Shown: positions 42,852 to 52,689 of the stretch, in pieces
How the letters are laid out: each line of letters begins with the position of its first letter
Position numbering within the stretch: position 1 is the first letter of the stretch
DNA from: Terfezia claveryi
Taxonomy: Eukaryota > Ascomycota > Pezizomycetes > Pezizales > Pezizaceae
DNA length: 64,000 nt
Assembly (NCBI GenBank): GCA_015179025.1
Contig: WHUX01000254.1
Span: 1-64,000, forward strand
Direction: 5' to 3'
Translations under genes and position numbers: made by a program
Notes under the pieces: generated by a model
Databases searched by the model: none
Seen by the model: the letters and a program-made list of their open reading frames with translations, nothing else
Told to the model about the DNA's origin: nothing

Positions 42852-42995
42852 GTGTAATACTCGCTTTAATACTCGCTCCAATACTCGCTTTTATACTCGC
42901 TCCAATACTCGCTCCAATACTCGCTCTAATACTTGCCCTAATACTCGCTCTAATACTCGCCCTAATACTCGCTCTATTACTCGCTCTAATGCTCG
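42852..42995. repeat. 12-bp TAATACTCGCTC array, left arm
   Basis: About twelve units. The array is the insertion site of the chromovirus: its target duplication GCTCG (42991-42995 and 48846-48850) is part of a unit. Confidence 0.88.
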
Positions 42996-43454
42996 TGTAA
43001 CGGCGTAAGTCGATGGCTGTGGCTATAACTAAAGACGTGACTCCAAGGAGCGCACGAAGACGAAACTATAACCGTAGATTGAAGTATCAGGACAAAAGGC
43101 AGAGTCTGTATTACCAAGGTTATAATACAAGACGTTGCGTAAGGAACAAGAACAAGAAACGACAACTACTGCTTCCTATATACACGATTGCCGTGGCCAA
43201 AGGAGTGGCGCCCGGCTAACTTGACGTCACCTGCGATCGCAGGTGATACTCCGCGATCCACCTCTCTAATCCCTTCTAGTATTAAGACACTCGCCTGGCA
43301 GCGCCAACTCAGCTGACACTCGAACAAGTCTGTTCGGGTGTCAAATACCACGCTGACACTCGAACAAGCCTGTTCGGGTGTCAAATACCACGCTGACACT
43401 CGAACAAGCCTGTTCGGGTGTCAAATACTTCGCAAGTAAATCAACGCCGTGACA
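42996..43454 (-). repeat. gypsy 1 3' LTR
   Basis: 459 bp, offset by exactly 5,391 bp from the 5' LTR; carries the same hairpin units at 43312-43431. Confidence 0.95.
43312..43431. repeat. Hairpin array in gypsy 1 3' LTR
   Basis: Three 40-bp units, each containing TGACACTCGAACAAG then a short loop and CTGTTCGGGTGTCA, a near-perfect palindrome. Confidence 0.9.
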
Positions 43455-43488
43455 ATATCCCCTCCTTATGGCCGAAGTCCCTTGAGGC

Positions 43489-46374
43489 TTAGTCTTCGTC
43501 TTCCGGCAATGGTCCTGGTTTGCTCGGATATCGTCTGTGGAAGTCATCAATAGCCTTAAGTTTGTTGATGTTGGTTGCTGGTTCCCAGTCTGGTCTTTCA
43601 AACCCTACCCATTTCACTAAGTACTCTAATTTCCTCCTCCGAAGACGAGAATCCAAGATTTCTTCCACATGCCACTCCTCCTCATTATCAACTATCACTG
43701 GTGGAGGTGGTGGGTTGTATTGCCCAGGTAGGGGATTATTATTTGCCGGGTCGAGGAGTGAAACATGCTGGACTCGGTGGTAATGCACACTGGCGGGGAA
43801 GTCGAGTTCGTATGCATAGGGGGATATGACCTTTGTGATCTTGTAGGGGCCAATCCGTTTATGGTCGAGCTTTCTACTTGGTCGTTGTGTTGTAATGTGC
43901 TGGCTATTAAACCAAACCAGATCTCCCTCCTTGAATACTGGGGCATTATCCCGTCCTTTGTCTGCTTGCTCCTGTTGCCGTGCCTGCGCCCTAGCCATCT
44001 CGTTTTGTAAGTGTTCCGTTATTTCCTTGATCTTCCTGGCCACCTCTATAGTACTCCGCTCATCAGGTCGTATGGGCTTTTCCTCGAAACCAAATTGCCA
44101 CAGCGGGTCATAACCATAATTCGCAAAGAAGGGAGATGACCCAGTTGTTTCAGAAGCTTGATTATTAGCTGCAAACTCGGCGAGATGCAACCAGTTCTCC
44201 CAGTCATCCTGCAAATAATTAACATAAACCCGTAAATATTGTTCTAGAGTGGCATTGACTCGCTCGGTCTGACCGTCAGTTTGAGGGTGAAATGGTGTGG
44301 ACAGGAGAGATTGAATCTTAAGCACTTGACAGAGAACTTTCCAAAAATGAGAGATGAATTGAGACCCACGGTCTGATACAATTGTTCTAGGAAGACCATG
44401 GAGGCGGAAGATATGCCGAGCATATAGATCTGCTAACTGCTCTGCAGTAGTGGTATCACGACAGGGAATGAAGTGCCGCATTTTAGTTAGTCGACATACT
44501 ACTACCAAAATTGCGTTGTATCCATTTGACCAGGGTAGCCCAATAATGAAATCCATGGAGATGTCTTGCCAAGCACCTTGGGGAATTGCGAGTGGTCGAA
44601 GAATGCCGTATGGGGCATGTCGTGTCGTTCGAGCACGTTGACAGGGGTGACAGTTGCGTACATACTGATCGACATCCCTATGCATTTTTGGCCAATAATA
44701 TTGTCGCGAGATAAGCTCAAGCGTCTTGGATCGCCCTGGATGCCCAGCTGCTGGGATATCGTGATGGTCCTGGATTAGACGGAGCTTTAGGGGCATATAA
44801 TTTGGTACATATATCCGCCTACGATATCTTAGCTTTCCATTATCCTCTTCGCATTCGGCTAACGAGATGTCCTTAGATCGCTTCTCTCCTTGTTGTAGCT
44901 TAACTAATATCTTCCTTGGCAGTGGATCAACTTCAAAGCCCCTATTAAACAAGTCCTCTAGTCTTAGCTCTTCTACTGTCGCATTGATTGTTAAATTGTG
45001 AGGTTTGAGAACGACTTGATTTTGAAACCTTATACGTTCATCTCCTTCCTTTGGAAGGTCTCCTGACCTTCTTGTTAATGCATCTGGTTTCCCCCCTGCT
45101 TTACCTGGGCGGTAAACTATCTTGAAGTTGAAGCGGGAGAGAAATTCTGACCATCGAGCTTGACGGCGGTTGAGGAGTTTTGTTGACATAAAGTATTCTA
45201 GATTCTTATGATCTGAGAGTACTTTAATTGGGTGGGGGGTGGATTCTAATTCAGCTCGCCATTCTTCGAAGCATCGGATAATAGCCATTAATTCCTTATC
45301 ATAAATCTCATAGTTGCATTCAGTTGGTGAGTGCTTCTTAGAGAAGTAAGCAACAGGGTGAAGTATGCCATTATCGTCATATTGCGAAAGAATTCCAGCA
45401 GAAACGTAGTCTGATGCATCTGTTTCTACTATAATTTCACGGTCAGGATCAAAATGCTGGAGAACGGGAGCGGAAGTAAACGCTGTTTTAAGGTTTTGGA
45501 ACGCCTTCTGGCATTCTTCGCTCCAATGCCAGGTTGTATTTTTTTTTGTTAGTTTCACGATAGGAGCTACAATCTTGGAGAAGTCTTTGATAAACCGGCG
45601 ATAAAAATTGGCGAATCCTAGAAAAGCACGAGCATCATGAAGGTTAATTGGGGATTCCCAGTCCATTACGGCCTTAACTTTAGCTGGATCCATTTGTATC
45701 CCTTCTGCGGAGATAATCATGCCTAGGTAGTGGACCGTGGTCTTATGAAATTCACACTTCTCGGGTTTTAGGTAGAGGCCGGCTTTTTGGAGAGCTTGCA
45801 ATACCTTGGTAACATGTGTTCGGTGTTCTTCGAGGGTATCGCTATATATTAAAATGTCATCAAGATAAGCCGTACAGAAATTGTCAAGGAAGGGATGGAG
45901 AACATCATTAATAAAATGTTGGAAGCTGGCAGGAGCATTTGTGAGGCCGAAAGGCATAACTAAGGTCTCATATAAGCCATAACGAGTTCGGAATGCTGTT
46001 TTCCATTCCTCTCCTTCCGCCATCCGGATGAGGTTGTAGGCGCTTCTAATGTCAAGAGCCGTATAGTATCGTGCCTTAGAAAGTCTAGTCAAAGTCTCTC
46101 GTATAAGGGGTAGTGGGTATCGGTTCTTGATGGTACCATCATTAAGACCACGATAATCCACACAAAGACGCAAGGACCCATCCTTCTTCTTAACAAATAA
46201 GATAGGTGCACCTGCGGGAGATGAGGAGGCACGAATAAATCCTTTGGACAGGTTTTCTTCTAACCATACTTTAAGAGCCTCTAACTCTGGTTTTGATAGG
46301 GAGTATAGAGGTCCAAAAGGGGGAGTAAATCCTTCTTTAAGAGGAATTTTATGGTCGTAAGGTCGGTGGGGGGG
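43489..46374 (-). CDS. gypsy 1 Pol: RT, RNase H, integrase, chromodomain
   Basis: Open for about 960 codons. [39 protein letters not shown] (catalytic YLDD). RNase [18 protein letters not shown] and [13 protein letters not shown]. Integrase: HHCC finger ([11 protein letters not shown]...CHPCQRAR), DDE core ([49 protein letters not shown]). The last 60 residues are a chromodomain ([20 protein letters not shown] then [13 protein letters not shown]). It copies the RNA, integrates the DNA and steers it to marked chromatin. No stop interrupts it; with Gag intact, only the 46368-46374 shift is in question. Confidence 0.93.
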   Translation of the reverse strand, partial: PPHRPYDHKIPLKEGFTPPFGPLYSLSKPELEALKVWLEENLSKGFIRASSSPAGAPILFVKKKDGSLRLCVDYRGLNDGTIKNRYPLPLIRETLTRLSKARYYTALDIRSAYNLIRMAEGEEWKTAFRTRYGLYETLVMPFGLTNAPASFQHFINDVLHPFLDNFCTAYLDDILIYSDTLEEHRTHVTKVLQALQKAGLYLKPEKCEFHKTTVHYLGMIISAEGIQMDPAKVKAVMDWESPINLHDARAFLGFANFYRRFIKDFSKIVAPIVKLTKKNTTWHWSEECQKAFQNLKTAFTSAPVLQHFDPDREIIVETDASDYVSAGILSQYDDNGILHPVAYFSKKHSPTECNYEIYDKELMAIIRCFEEWRAELESTPHPIKVLSDHKNLEYFMSTKLLNRRQARWSEFLSRFNFKIVYRPGKAGGKPDALTRRSGDLPKEGDERIRFQNQVVLKPHNLTINATVEELRLEDLFNRGFEVDPLPRKILVKLQQGEKRSKDISLAECEEDNGKLRYRRRIYVPNYMPLKLRLIQDHHDIPAAGHPGRSKTLELISRQYYWPKMHRDVDQYVRNCHPCQRARTTRHAPYGILRPLAIPQGAWQDISMDFIIGLPWSNGYNAILVVVCRLTKMRHFIPCRDTTTAEQLADLYARHIFRLHGLPRTIVSDRGSQFISHFWKVLCQVLKIQSLLSTPFHPQTDGQTERVNATLEQYLRVYVNYLQDDWENWLHLAEFAANNQASETTGSSPFFANYGYDPLWQFGFEEKPIRPDERSTIEVARKIKEITEHLQNEMARAQARQQEQADKGRDNAPVFKEGDLVWFNSQHITTQRPSRKLDHKRIGPYKITKVISPYAYELDFPASVHYHRVQHVSLLDPANNNPLPGQYNPPPPPVIVDNEEEWHVEEILDSRLRRRKLEYLVKWVGFERPDWEPATNINKLKAIDDFHRRYPSKPGPLPEDED
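46368..46374 (-). other. Homopolymer frameshift between protease and RT
   Basis: Seven C residues on the minus strand. Protease and RT frames are related by -1 at this point, and eight C residues would fuse them. It may be a recent deletion, a slippery site or a sequencing error in a homopolymer. Confidence 0.75.
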
Positions 46375-47165
46375 AGGATTTCCGCAATAGCCTTCTTAAA
46401 TAATGGAAGGAATTCGTGGTATTCAGAAGGCACTAGTTCCTTGATCTTATCCTCCTCCGTCTTAGGTTGTTGTTCAGGATCTTTTAAAGCCATGTTAAGT
46501 TCGTAGATAGTTGTTCGGAAGGCTGTTTCCACCTGCTTTGCTTTTTTAACTAGGCGACTAAAGGTTGATCCTGCAATAAGGGCAATTCCGGGGTTTTCTG
46601 GAACTGGAATTGAGATACCCTTTATGGTCGAGGGTTTTTCACAACAATGGTGGAGACAAAAATCGGAGTCGAAAGTAACAGTGTTCTTAGCGAAACGGAT
46701 ATTCACATCATGACGTCGTAGCCATGGAAGTCCTAATACTATGGGGTAGTGGCCTAGTTTGGTAATAAACAGTGGAAGTTCCTCTTGGTGCTGATCAATT
46801 ATTAGCTTTAGCTTGCTAATGTGTGTGATTGTCCCTGACTCGATTGGTCGCCCATCAATGACTTCTAGTGTTCGAGGATTATTGAGTTTATAAAGGGGGA
46901 GTTGGTGATGGCTTGCAAATTCCTGGTCTATAAATGCATAACCCGTTGCTCCGCAGTCTATCAGGGCATGAGTATGGATTCTGGAACCATTATCGTTTAA
47001 TTCACAACTAACTATAAGGTGATTCCCATCCAAAAACTCTTCCTCTGAAGACTGTAAAGACGAACTGGAAATGCTTAAAGAGTCCAGAAATTTATCCTGC
47101 CTCAACTCAGTGCCATCCTTCTGAGGTGAGGCTACTCTTTTGCCTGTTCCCCAACTTCTAGTCCC
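46368..47165 (-). CDS. gypsy 1 Pol, protease part
   Basis: Frame -1 to gag. It contains the aspartic protease active site [18 protein letters not shown] (DCGA in place of the common DSGA) and [11 protein letters not shown], the ALGDPW-like end of the fold. It reaches EILPP at the C7 run (46368-46374 as G7 on plus), after which this frame soon stops (46281). The RT frame is -1 from here, so either one C has been lost or a second slip occurs. Confidence 0.85.
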
Positions 47166-48337
47166 TTATTCGTATTCTCCATAACCGTTTCGGCAACTTG
47201 TAGGGTACGTTTTTGTACGTGTGGGCAAGTTCTAACCCCATGTCCCATTCCTCCACAATAATAGCACCTCCCTTCAGCCATTCTCTTTGCTTTTTCCTCC
47301 GGAGATATCTTCTTCCTTCCTGCAGACAAATCCATGGGCCCAGGGTGAGTACCCGTGGCTGTAGAGGTAGAGGGAGTTTGGACTATTTGGGGGTTAACTG
47401 GAGCGGGAGCGGTAGGGCGTGATATCATTCGGGGCGTTGGTCCAACACGATTACGCATTTGGGTTTGTAGCGCGCGGCGACGAGTATCTAGCCTTTGGCA
47501 GACCTCCACATACTCGTTAAACTCCGTGGGCTCAGGATGTATGGCGAGGAGATCTTGTTGTAATTGGTAGGAAAGTCCGCGCTTTAGAGTTGCCAACTTA
47601 GCCGTATTACCCCAACTCGTTTCAGCTGCATATCGTTGAAATTCGGCAAAATAGGCAGCGAACTCCCTGGCCCCCTGAATCATCGTTTGTAGTTTGTACT
47701 CTGCGTTGGCTACTCGATTTGGATCGCCGAATGCATTTTCGAGAATGGTAATAAGTGCTGCTAGGTTGGTTAAGTTCACCGTATCGTTTTCAACGTAAGG
47801 GGTAACCTGATCTAGGGCATCTTCAGCTAAGGAATTTACTGCTAGTCGAAGTTTTGCTTGTTCGTCACTATAAGTAGCAGCCTTTAGTCGTAGTTGGGTA
47901 AGGAAAGGGCGCAGCTTATTTCGGTCTTTTCCAGAGAATTTTTCTGGGTTGGGTATCTTTTCTGAACGACTCCCTCCTTCTCCTGGTTGCAACCGAGCCA
48001 AAGTCGCATTGATAGCCCTCATATCTTCCAACTGCGTTCGAAGCTCATTAATCACTGTCTCTTGAGTAGTTACTTCATTTCGTAACTCTTGAGTGGCTGT
48101 GCGTAAGGTTGTATCTTCTTGTTGCCGCGCCGTGAGTTGATTCGTTAAGTTCGTTACTTGGGTTCGTAATCTTACGACATCTTGTCGTCGGTCTGGTAGC
48201 CCTAGTAGCTGATCTAGTAGGGTAATGGTTTCATTGAGTATTCCGGTGTAGTCCTGGTTTGCTGAGTTCAACGCAGTTCGCAAACGAGGAACTAGGTCAA
48301 CAATAGCGGCCGGCAATTCAACAACGGGCTGAGTCAT
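47132..48337 (-). CDS. gypsy 1 Gag
   Basis: Starts at ATG 48335-48337, 50 bp inside the 5' LTR, and encodes 401 residues. The N-terminal half has a long coiled coil (about 40-120), then a Retrotrans_gag region (about 135-290, FSGKDRNKLRPFLTQLRLKA, FAAYFAEFQRYAAETSW), and near the end a CCHC knuckle CYYCGGMGHGVRTCP. It forms the particle shell and packages the RNA. The protease frame lies at -1 and is open across the gag stop ([20 protein letters not shown]), so Gag-Pol is probably made by -1 frameshifting. Confidence 0.92.
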   Translation of the reverse strand: MTQPVVELPAAIVDLVPRLRTALNSANQDYTGILNETITLLDQLLGLPDRRQDVVRLRTQVTNLTNQLTARQQEDTTLRTATQELRNEVTTQETVINELRTQLEDMRAINATLARLQPGEGGSRSEKIPNPEKFSGKDRNKLRPFLTQLRLKAATYSDEQAKLRLAVNSLAEDALDQVTPYVENDTVNLTNLAALITILENAFGDPNRVANAEYKLQTMIQGAREFAAYFAEFQRYAAETSWGNTAKLATLKRGLSYQLQQDLLAIHPEPTEFNEYVEVCQRLDTRRRALQTQMRNRVGPTPRMISRPTAPAPVNPQIVQTPSTSTATGTHPGPMDLSAGRKKISPEEKAKRMAEGRCYYCGGMGHGVRTCPHVQKRTLQVAETVMENTNKGLEVGEQAKE

Positions 48338-48386
48338 TGTTCGTAGCTAGGGGTTGCGCTCAGTAGAGTGTATCGACGCAACGTAG

Positions 48387-48845
48387 TGTAACGGCGTAAG
48401 TCGATGGCTGTGGCTATAACTAAAGACGTGACTCCAAGGAGCGCACGAAGACGAAACTATAACCGTAGATTGAAGTATCAGGACAAAAGGCAGAGTCTGT
48501 ATTACCAAGGTTATAATACAAGACGTTGCGTAAGGAACAAGAACAAGAAACGACAACTACTGCTTCCTATATACACGATTGCCGTGGCCAAAGGAGTGGC
48601 GCCCGGCTAACTTGACGTCACCTGCGATCGCAGGTGATACTCCGCGATCCACCTCTCTAATCCCTTCTAGTATTAAGACACTCGCCTGGCAGCGCCAACT
48701 CAGCTGACACTCGAACAAGTCTGTTCGGGTGTCAAATACCACGCTGACACTCGAACAAGCCTGTTCGGGTGTCAAATACCACGCTGACACTCGAACAAGC
48801 CTGTTCGGGTGTCAAATACTTCGCAAGTAAATCAACGCCGTGACA
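48387..48845 (-). repeat. gypsy 1 5' LTR
   Basis: 459 bp; carries three 40-bp hairpin units at 48703-48822, near the start of U3 in the minus sense. Every encoded frame is identical to that in the other LTR. Confidence 0.95.
48703..48822. repeat. Hairpin array in gypsy 1 5' LTR
   Basis: Same three units as 43312-43431. Confidence 0.9.
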
Positions 48846-49159
48846 GCTCGCCGTAATGTGCTGGGATATAGAGCGAAGGGAAAATGCGCGGGGAAGGGAG
48901 GTATATATACAGGAAAACCATAGTTGCCAAGGCCGACTGCTAAGGCCAACAATTTAGACTTTCCGAAGACAATGAGATAAGGGATAACAAGAGAAGTGGC
49001 ATAATAGTAATCAATGGCGCTCAGCCCCCTTTCGCCCGCGGGTGCCGTACTATTCAATGCCTGGCCTGGTAATAGTCATATTGGGAAATCATAGTCGTGG
49101 TATTGGGATATGTGCGGAGTTCACACTTTGTGATATGTTTCGTAGGAATCCATTAATTC

Positions 49160-49880
49160 GCGGGCTTATATATATATATATGCGAGAAATCCATGCATTC
49201 GCGGGCATAAATATATATATGTGTGAGAAATCCATGCATTCGCGGGCATATATATATATATGTGCGAGAAACTCATGCTTTTGGAGACAGATATATATAT
49301 GTGCAAGAAATCCATGCATTCGCGGGCTTATATATATATATATATATGCGAGAAACTCATGCTTTTGGAGACTTATATATATTGTGGCCGTCTCAACCAG
49401 ACAGTGAAAGCATGAGTTTCTCGCATACATATATATATATCCCAAAAGGACGAGTTTCTCGCACATATATATATAAGTCTCCAAAAGCACGAGTTTCTCC
49501 CACATATATATATAAGTCTCCAAAAGCACAAGTTTCTCGCACATATATTCATAAGTCTCCAAAAGCACGAGTTTCTCACACATATATATATATATGCCTG
49601 CGAATGCATGTATTTCTCTATATGTCTCCAAAAGGACGAGTTTCTCGCAGATGTATATATATATATGCCCGCGAATGCATGCATTTCGCTATATATCTCC
49701 AAAAGCACGAGTTTCTCGCATATATATATATATGTCTCCGAAAGCACGAGTTTCTCGCACATATATATATATATGCCCGCGAATGCATGTATTTCTCTAT
49801 AAGTCTTCAAAAGCACGAGTTTCTTGCATATATATATATATATATATATGCCCGCGAATGCATGAATTCCTACGAAACAT
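49160..49880. repeat. Foldback centre: 35-50-bp AT/CGAGAAA units in two orientations
   Basis: The left half repeats (TA)n-GTGCGAGAAA(T/C)(C/T)CATGC then TTTTGGAGAC or ATTCGCGGGC. From about 49410 the same words appear inverted (GTCTCCAAAAGCACGAGTTT, CTCGCACATATA). About 16 units in all; the turn lies at about 49385-49405. The many open frames of Ile-Tyr repeats here come from this array and are not genes. Confidence 0.9.
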
Positions 49881-50182
49881 ATCACAAAGCGTGAACTATG
49901 CACATATCTCGATACGACGACTACGTTTTCCCAATATGACTATTACCAGGCCAGGCATTGAATAGGCACGAGACTAATTGAATAGTATGGCACCCGCGGG
50001 CGAAAGGGCGCTGAGCGCTATTGATCACTGTCATGCCACTCTTGTTATCCCTTATCTCATTGTCTTCGGAAAGTCTAAATTGTCGGCCTTAGCAGTCGGC
50101 CTTGGCAACTATGGTTTTCCTGTTTATATACCTCCCTCCCCCGCGCATTTTCCCTTCGCTCTATATCTCAGCACATTATGGC

Positions 50183-50258
50183 GAGCATTAGAGCGAGTAA
50201 TAGAGCGAGTATTAGGGCGAGTATTAGAGCGAGTATTGAAGCGAGTATTACAGCGATT
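50183..50258. repeat. 12-bp array, right arm (GAGCGAGTATTA)
   Basis: Inverted, shorter counterpart of 42852-42995, about six units. Confidence 0.85.
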
Positions 50259-50741
50259 GCATGTTCTATATATATATCTATTGCTCAATACTTCTGTGTA
50301 TATAATTATTAGCGAATACAATGGATATTTCCGCTGCGTGCATATTCAATGGCTGCAATAGTGGCTACGTAGCTGGCTGGTGATAGAGCGTCATAGATGC
50401 AAGCTGGTAGCGGGTGTGCATTGTAGAAGAGAGCGATTTGGGGCCCTGGTTCAGTAATGCCAGACGTGGAACCTATAGCGTTAACAACCTCAATTGAGTT
50501 GATGATGCGATGGCAATGAACTCTGACATCCAGACGTTGAGCTTATGTCAACCACCGTCCGGACGGCTTACGGGGCCCCAATGGCGTCAGGAAGGTATTA
50601 CTACGCAGTGCGGGGCCCTAGTTGCGTCCGGATTGTAATGCAATACCCTAGGGCGTTCGGACGCACAGGATGCACAGGACGTAAAATCACGTCCGGATGC
50701 TTGGTGGTGCGTTCTGATGCATATTTCTTTTTGCTGATGTA

Positions 50742-51463
50742 AGTTCAATAGTGAAATTCTTAATGTAATCAGGAGAGGGTCTACCAAAGACGTTGGGAAG
50801 ACGGCGAAAGAGGCAGAGAAAGCCGGGGGCCCTATATTAGGAGGTAAACAAGCTTCGGATAGTCCAGAAGGAACTTCTATGCCGATGCTTGCACCAAGGC
50901 TAGGTATTACGCAGCTTCCAGAGTGCTTTTATGAATATCTGAGGCTGAATATTGGTAGCTTGTACTGTGTGAATCTGGAAGAGATTGCACATTACGCTAT
51001 GCACTATTATGCATAGCTAACAGTTGATGTACCACAATTCCAAGGCAAAGGTAGGCAGATGCACAATGTCTAGTGGACAGCAGGACAACTGTTTTACAAA
51101 CGAGGTCAACCAAGGGCGGATTGGGTATAGGTGCGGTGGAGCGGGTGCTTAGGGGATGTAAGGGGTAACCTTGATAAGAAAGTTGTTGGCAAACTGGAAG
51201 GGCTCTTCAGCATGCAGGATAATATCAATAGGATCCATGAAGTGGTACTTGTATCATTACTTCGAGTAGAAGGTTCAAGTAGGCTAGGGGGGGATGAAGG
51301 AATGGTTCATATAGAGGAGTGGGATAATGGAAAGGGATGAAATATATTATGCATTGTAAATATTGAAGGAATGGCATATCTGATAAGGTTAAAGGAAGGA
51401 AATTTATGGCTAGTAAATAATAGGATTGATTTTAATATATGGAATAACCTGTATGGAGAATAA
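50742..51463 (+). pseudogene. Plavaka/KDZ-like transposase relic, part 2
   Basis: A single frame from 50744 to about 51463 with only in-frame stops (TAG near 51015, 51073 and 51127; TGA near 51338) reads FNSEILNVIRRGSTKDVGKT, LGITQLPECFYEYLRLNIGS, AGQLFYKRGQPRADWV, GKLEGLFSMQDN and finally WLVNNRIDFNIWNNLYGE. The closing VN-x-RID...WN-x-(I/L)Y is the end signature of this transposase family. It is the continuation of part 1, separated by the 8.4-kb nested insertion. Confidence 0.65.
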
Positions 51464-52270
51464 AATTGATAAGCCCTATATCTAGCTAGGTAAAGAAGAA
51501 TTGAAGAGTAACAATGCAATGTTGAAGTAAAGACTATAGAGGTTAAGTATAGAAAGCATGCAGTATTGTATATACGGGGTCATAAGAAGTCACGAAGGGA
51601 CACTTAGGGGCTGCAACAAGATATAAGGGGGAAACGCATTAGCATTAGGGAAAAGAGAGAGAAGATTGGTAGAAAATGTATTCAGAGGGTATTATGAGAA
51701 ATAAGAGGTCGAAAAGAGACACCCTGAGTATCCTGAAAGGCAGAAGGTAGGAAAGTTACATATAAGATGCCCTAGGCACCTTGAAAGACAAGACATTACA
51801 AAAGAGTGCCCTAGGCCCCTTGGAGCAAATGAAAGAGGTATAGTACATCTAAGGTATCTCAAATTCTCTAGGACACAAGAGGTCTGAAAGGGAAGTTATA
51901 GGGTACTCTAGGTGCCATGACTGGTAGGGGAAAAGAAGTATTGTCAAGACACCTTTGTAGGGCATTAGGATGCCAATTTTTTCTTGCTAATATAATAAAA
52001 GATAATTTGTCACAAGCTTACTTATGGTATATTTTTTATACTCCCCTCAAAAAATACATATATATATTATAAACTTCATTTATATATATATATATATTTT
52101 TGAGAGGGGGTGCAGGAAAAAACTGGTAGCATAGCTCACCTTTCCCCTTGCAAATATTATTTAAAGATTAATTAAAATAAACGTAATTAGATTTTGATAA
52201 CATTCAAATATATATTGGAATGGGGAAAGGTGGGTACTATTTATTTTGTTTAGATATAAAATATATATGA
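51464..52270. other. Gene-free flank of the MULE
   Basis: Low-complexity, purine-biased DNA with recurring CCCTAGGCACCTTGAAAG words (51730-51920), then AT-rich sequence containing the CTCCCCTCAAAAA palindrome at 52041-52110. No gene is supported. Confidence 0.5.
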
Positions 52271-52280
52271 AATAAGAGAG
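52271..52280. repeat. MULE target-site duplication, left
   Basis: AATAAGAGAG, repeated exactly at 59902-59911. Confidence 0.9.
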
Positions 52281-52285
52281 GGGAA

Positions 52286-52334
52286 AACCTTTGAAATAGT
52301 CATTGCTTAGCAACTTAACCTTTGAAATAGTCAT
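52286..52334. promoter_or_regulatory. Duplicated subterminal motif, left end
   Basis: AACCTTTGAAATAGTCAT occurs at 52286-52303 and 52317-52334, same orientation, 31 bp apart, and in mirror image at 59848-59865 and 59879-59896. Likely transposase-binding sites. Confidence 0.6.
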
Positions 52335-52689
52335 GCTGCAGTTAGTTGTTACAGCCAACATACAGAAACAGCACTAATGCAACACTAAACCTTTCTTACC
52401 AACACTACTAAATACGCGTGGTATTAGCATAAAACGCATCATAACTACCTATGCAGCATACCTAGCATACCCAGCATACCTAGCATACCTGGTACTTAGC
52501 ATACTATGTACTATATAGCCTATGCAGCCCTGCTTACCCACCATACCTAGCAAGCATACCCAGCATAGGTATGTAGCATACATAGCACACCTAGCATACA
52601 CCCAGCACCCAGTACCCAGCATCGTCTTCCCACATATACAGCCTAGTATAATGAGCATACAAATGCAGTATACGGCATCGTTCATTACT

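Larger units (their letters stand above)
42996..48845 (-). mobile_element. Young Ty3/gypsy chromovirus (gypsy 1), complete
   Basis: A 5,850-bp element on the minus strand: LTRs of 459 bp at 42996-43454 and 48387-48845 that look identical, 5-bp duplication GCTCG on both sides, gag, then protease-RT-RNase H-integrase-chromodomain. LTR ends are TGTAACGG...CGTGACA (plus strand). A purine tract, AAGGAGGGGA (minus strand, 43459-43468), precedes the 3' LTR. Identical LTRs mean very recent insertion. One frameshift at a G-run (46368-46374) separates protease from RT. Confidence 0.95.
42361..50739. mobile_element. Foldback element with long inverted arms, copy B/C
   Basis: The arms start with CATCAGCAAAAA and end with TTTTTGCTGATG; TA borders both sides (42359-42360, 50740-50741). 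The left arm (42361-42995 plus 48851-about 49390) and right arm (50739-about 49410) are inverted relatives sharing the CGTCCGGACGC cluster, GCTATAGGTTCCACGTCTGG, CTACCAGCTTGCATCTATGA, the TAATACTCGCTC array and CATAGTTGCCAAGGCCGACT. Without the inserted chromovirus it is about 2.5 kb. It codes for nothing visible, so it depends on another element's transposase. It interrupts the Plavaka-like gene. Confidence 0.82.

Noticed and set aside
43013..43219. Duplicate 68-residue Arg/Lys-rich protein genes at 43013 and 48404
   Set aside because: They are identical because they lie in the two identical LTRs and run opposite to the element's sense; no evidence of coding.
43312..43431. CRISPR-like array of palindromic repeats
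   Set aside because: Units are contiguous 40-bp copies with almost identical spacers, lie inside an LTR, and the organism is eukaryotic.
48350..48386. tRNA primer-binding site next to the gypsy 1 5' LTR
   Set aside because: The minus-strand sequence CTACGTTGCGTCGATACACT has no clear match to a tRNA 3' end that I can recall; self-priming is possible, but I cannot support either.
49042..49965. Ile-Tyr-rich frames that look like membrane repeats
   Set aside because: They are translations of the (TA)n-CGAGAAA units at the foldback centre, open in all frames.
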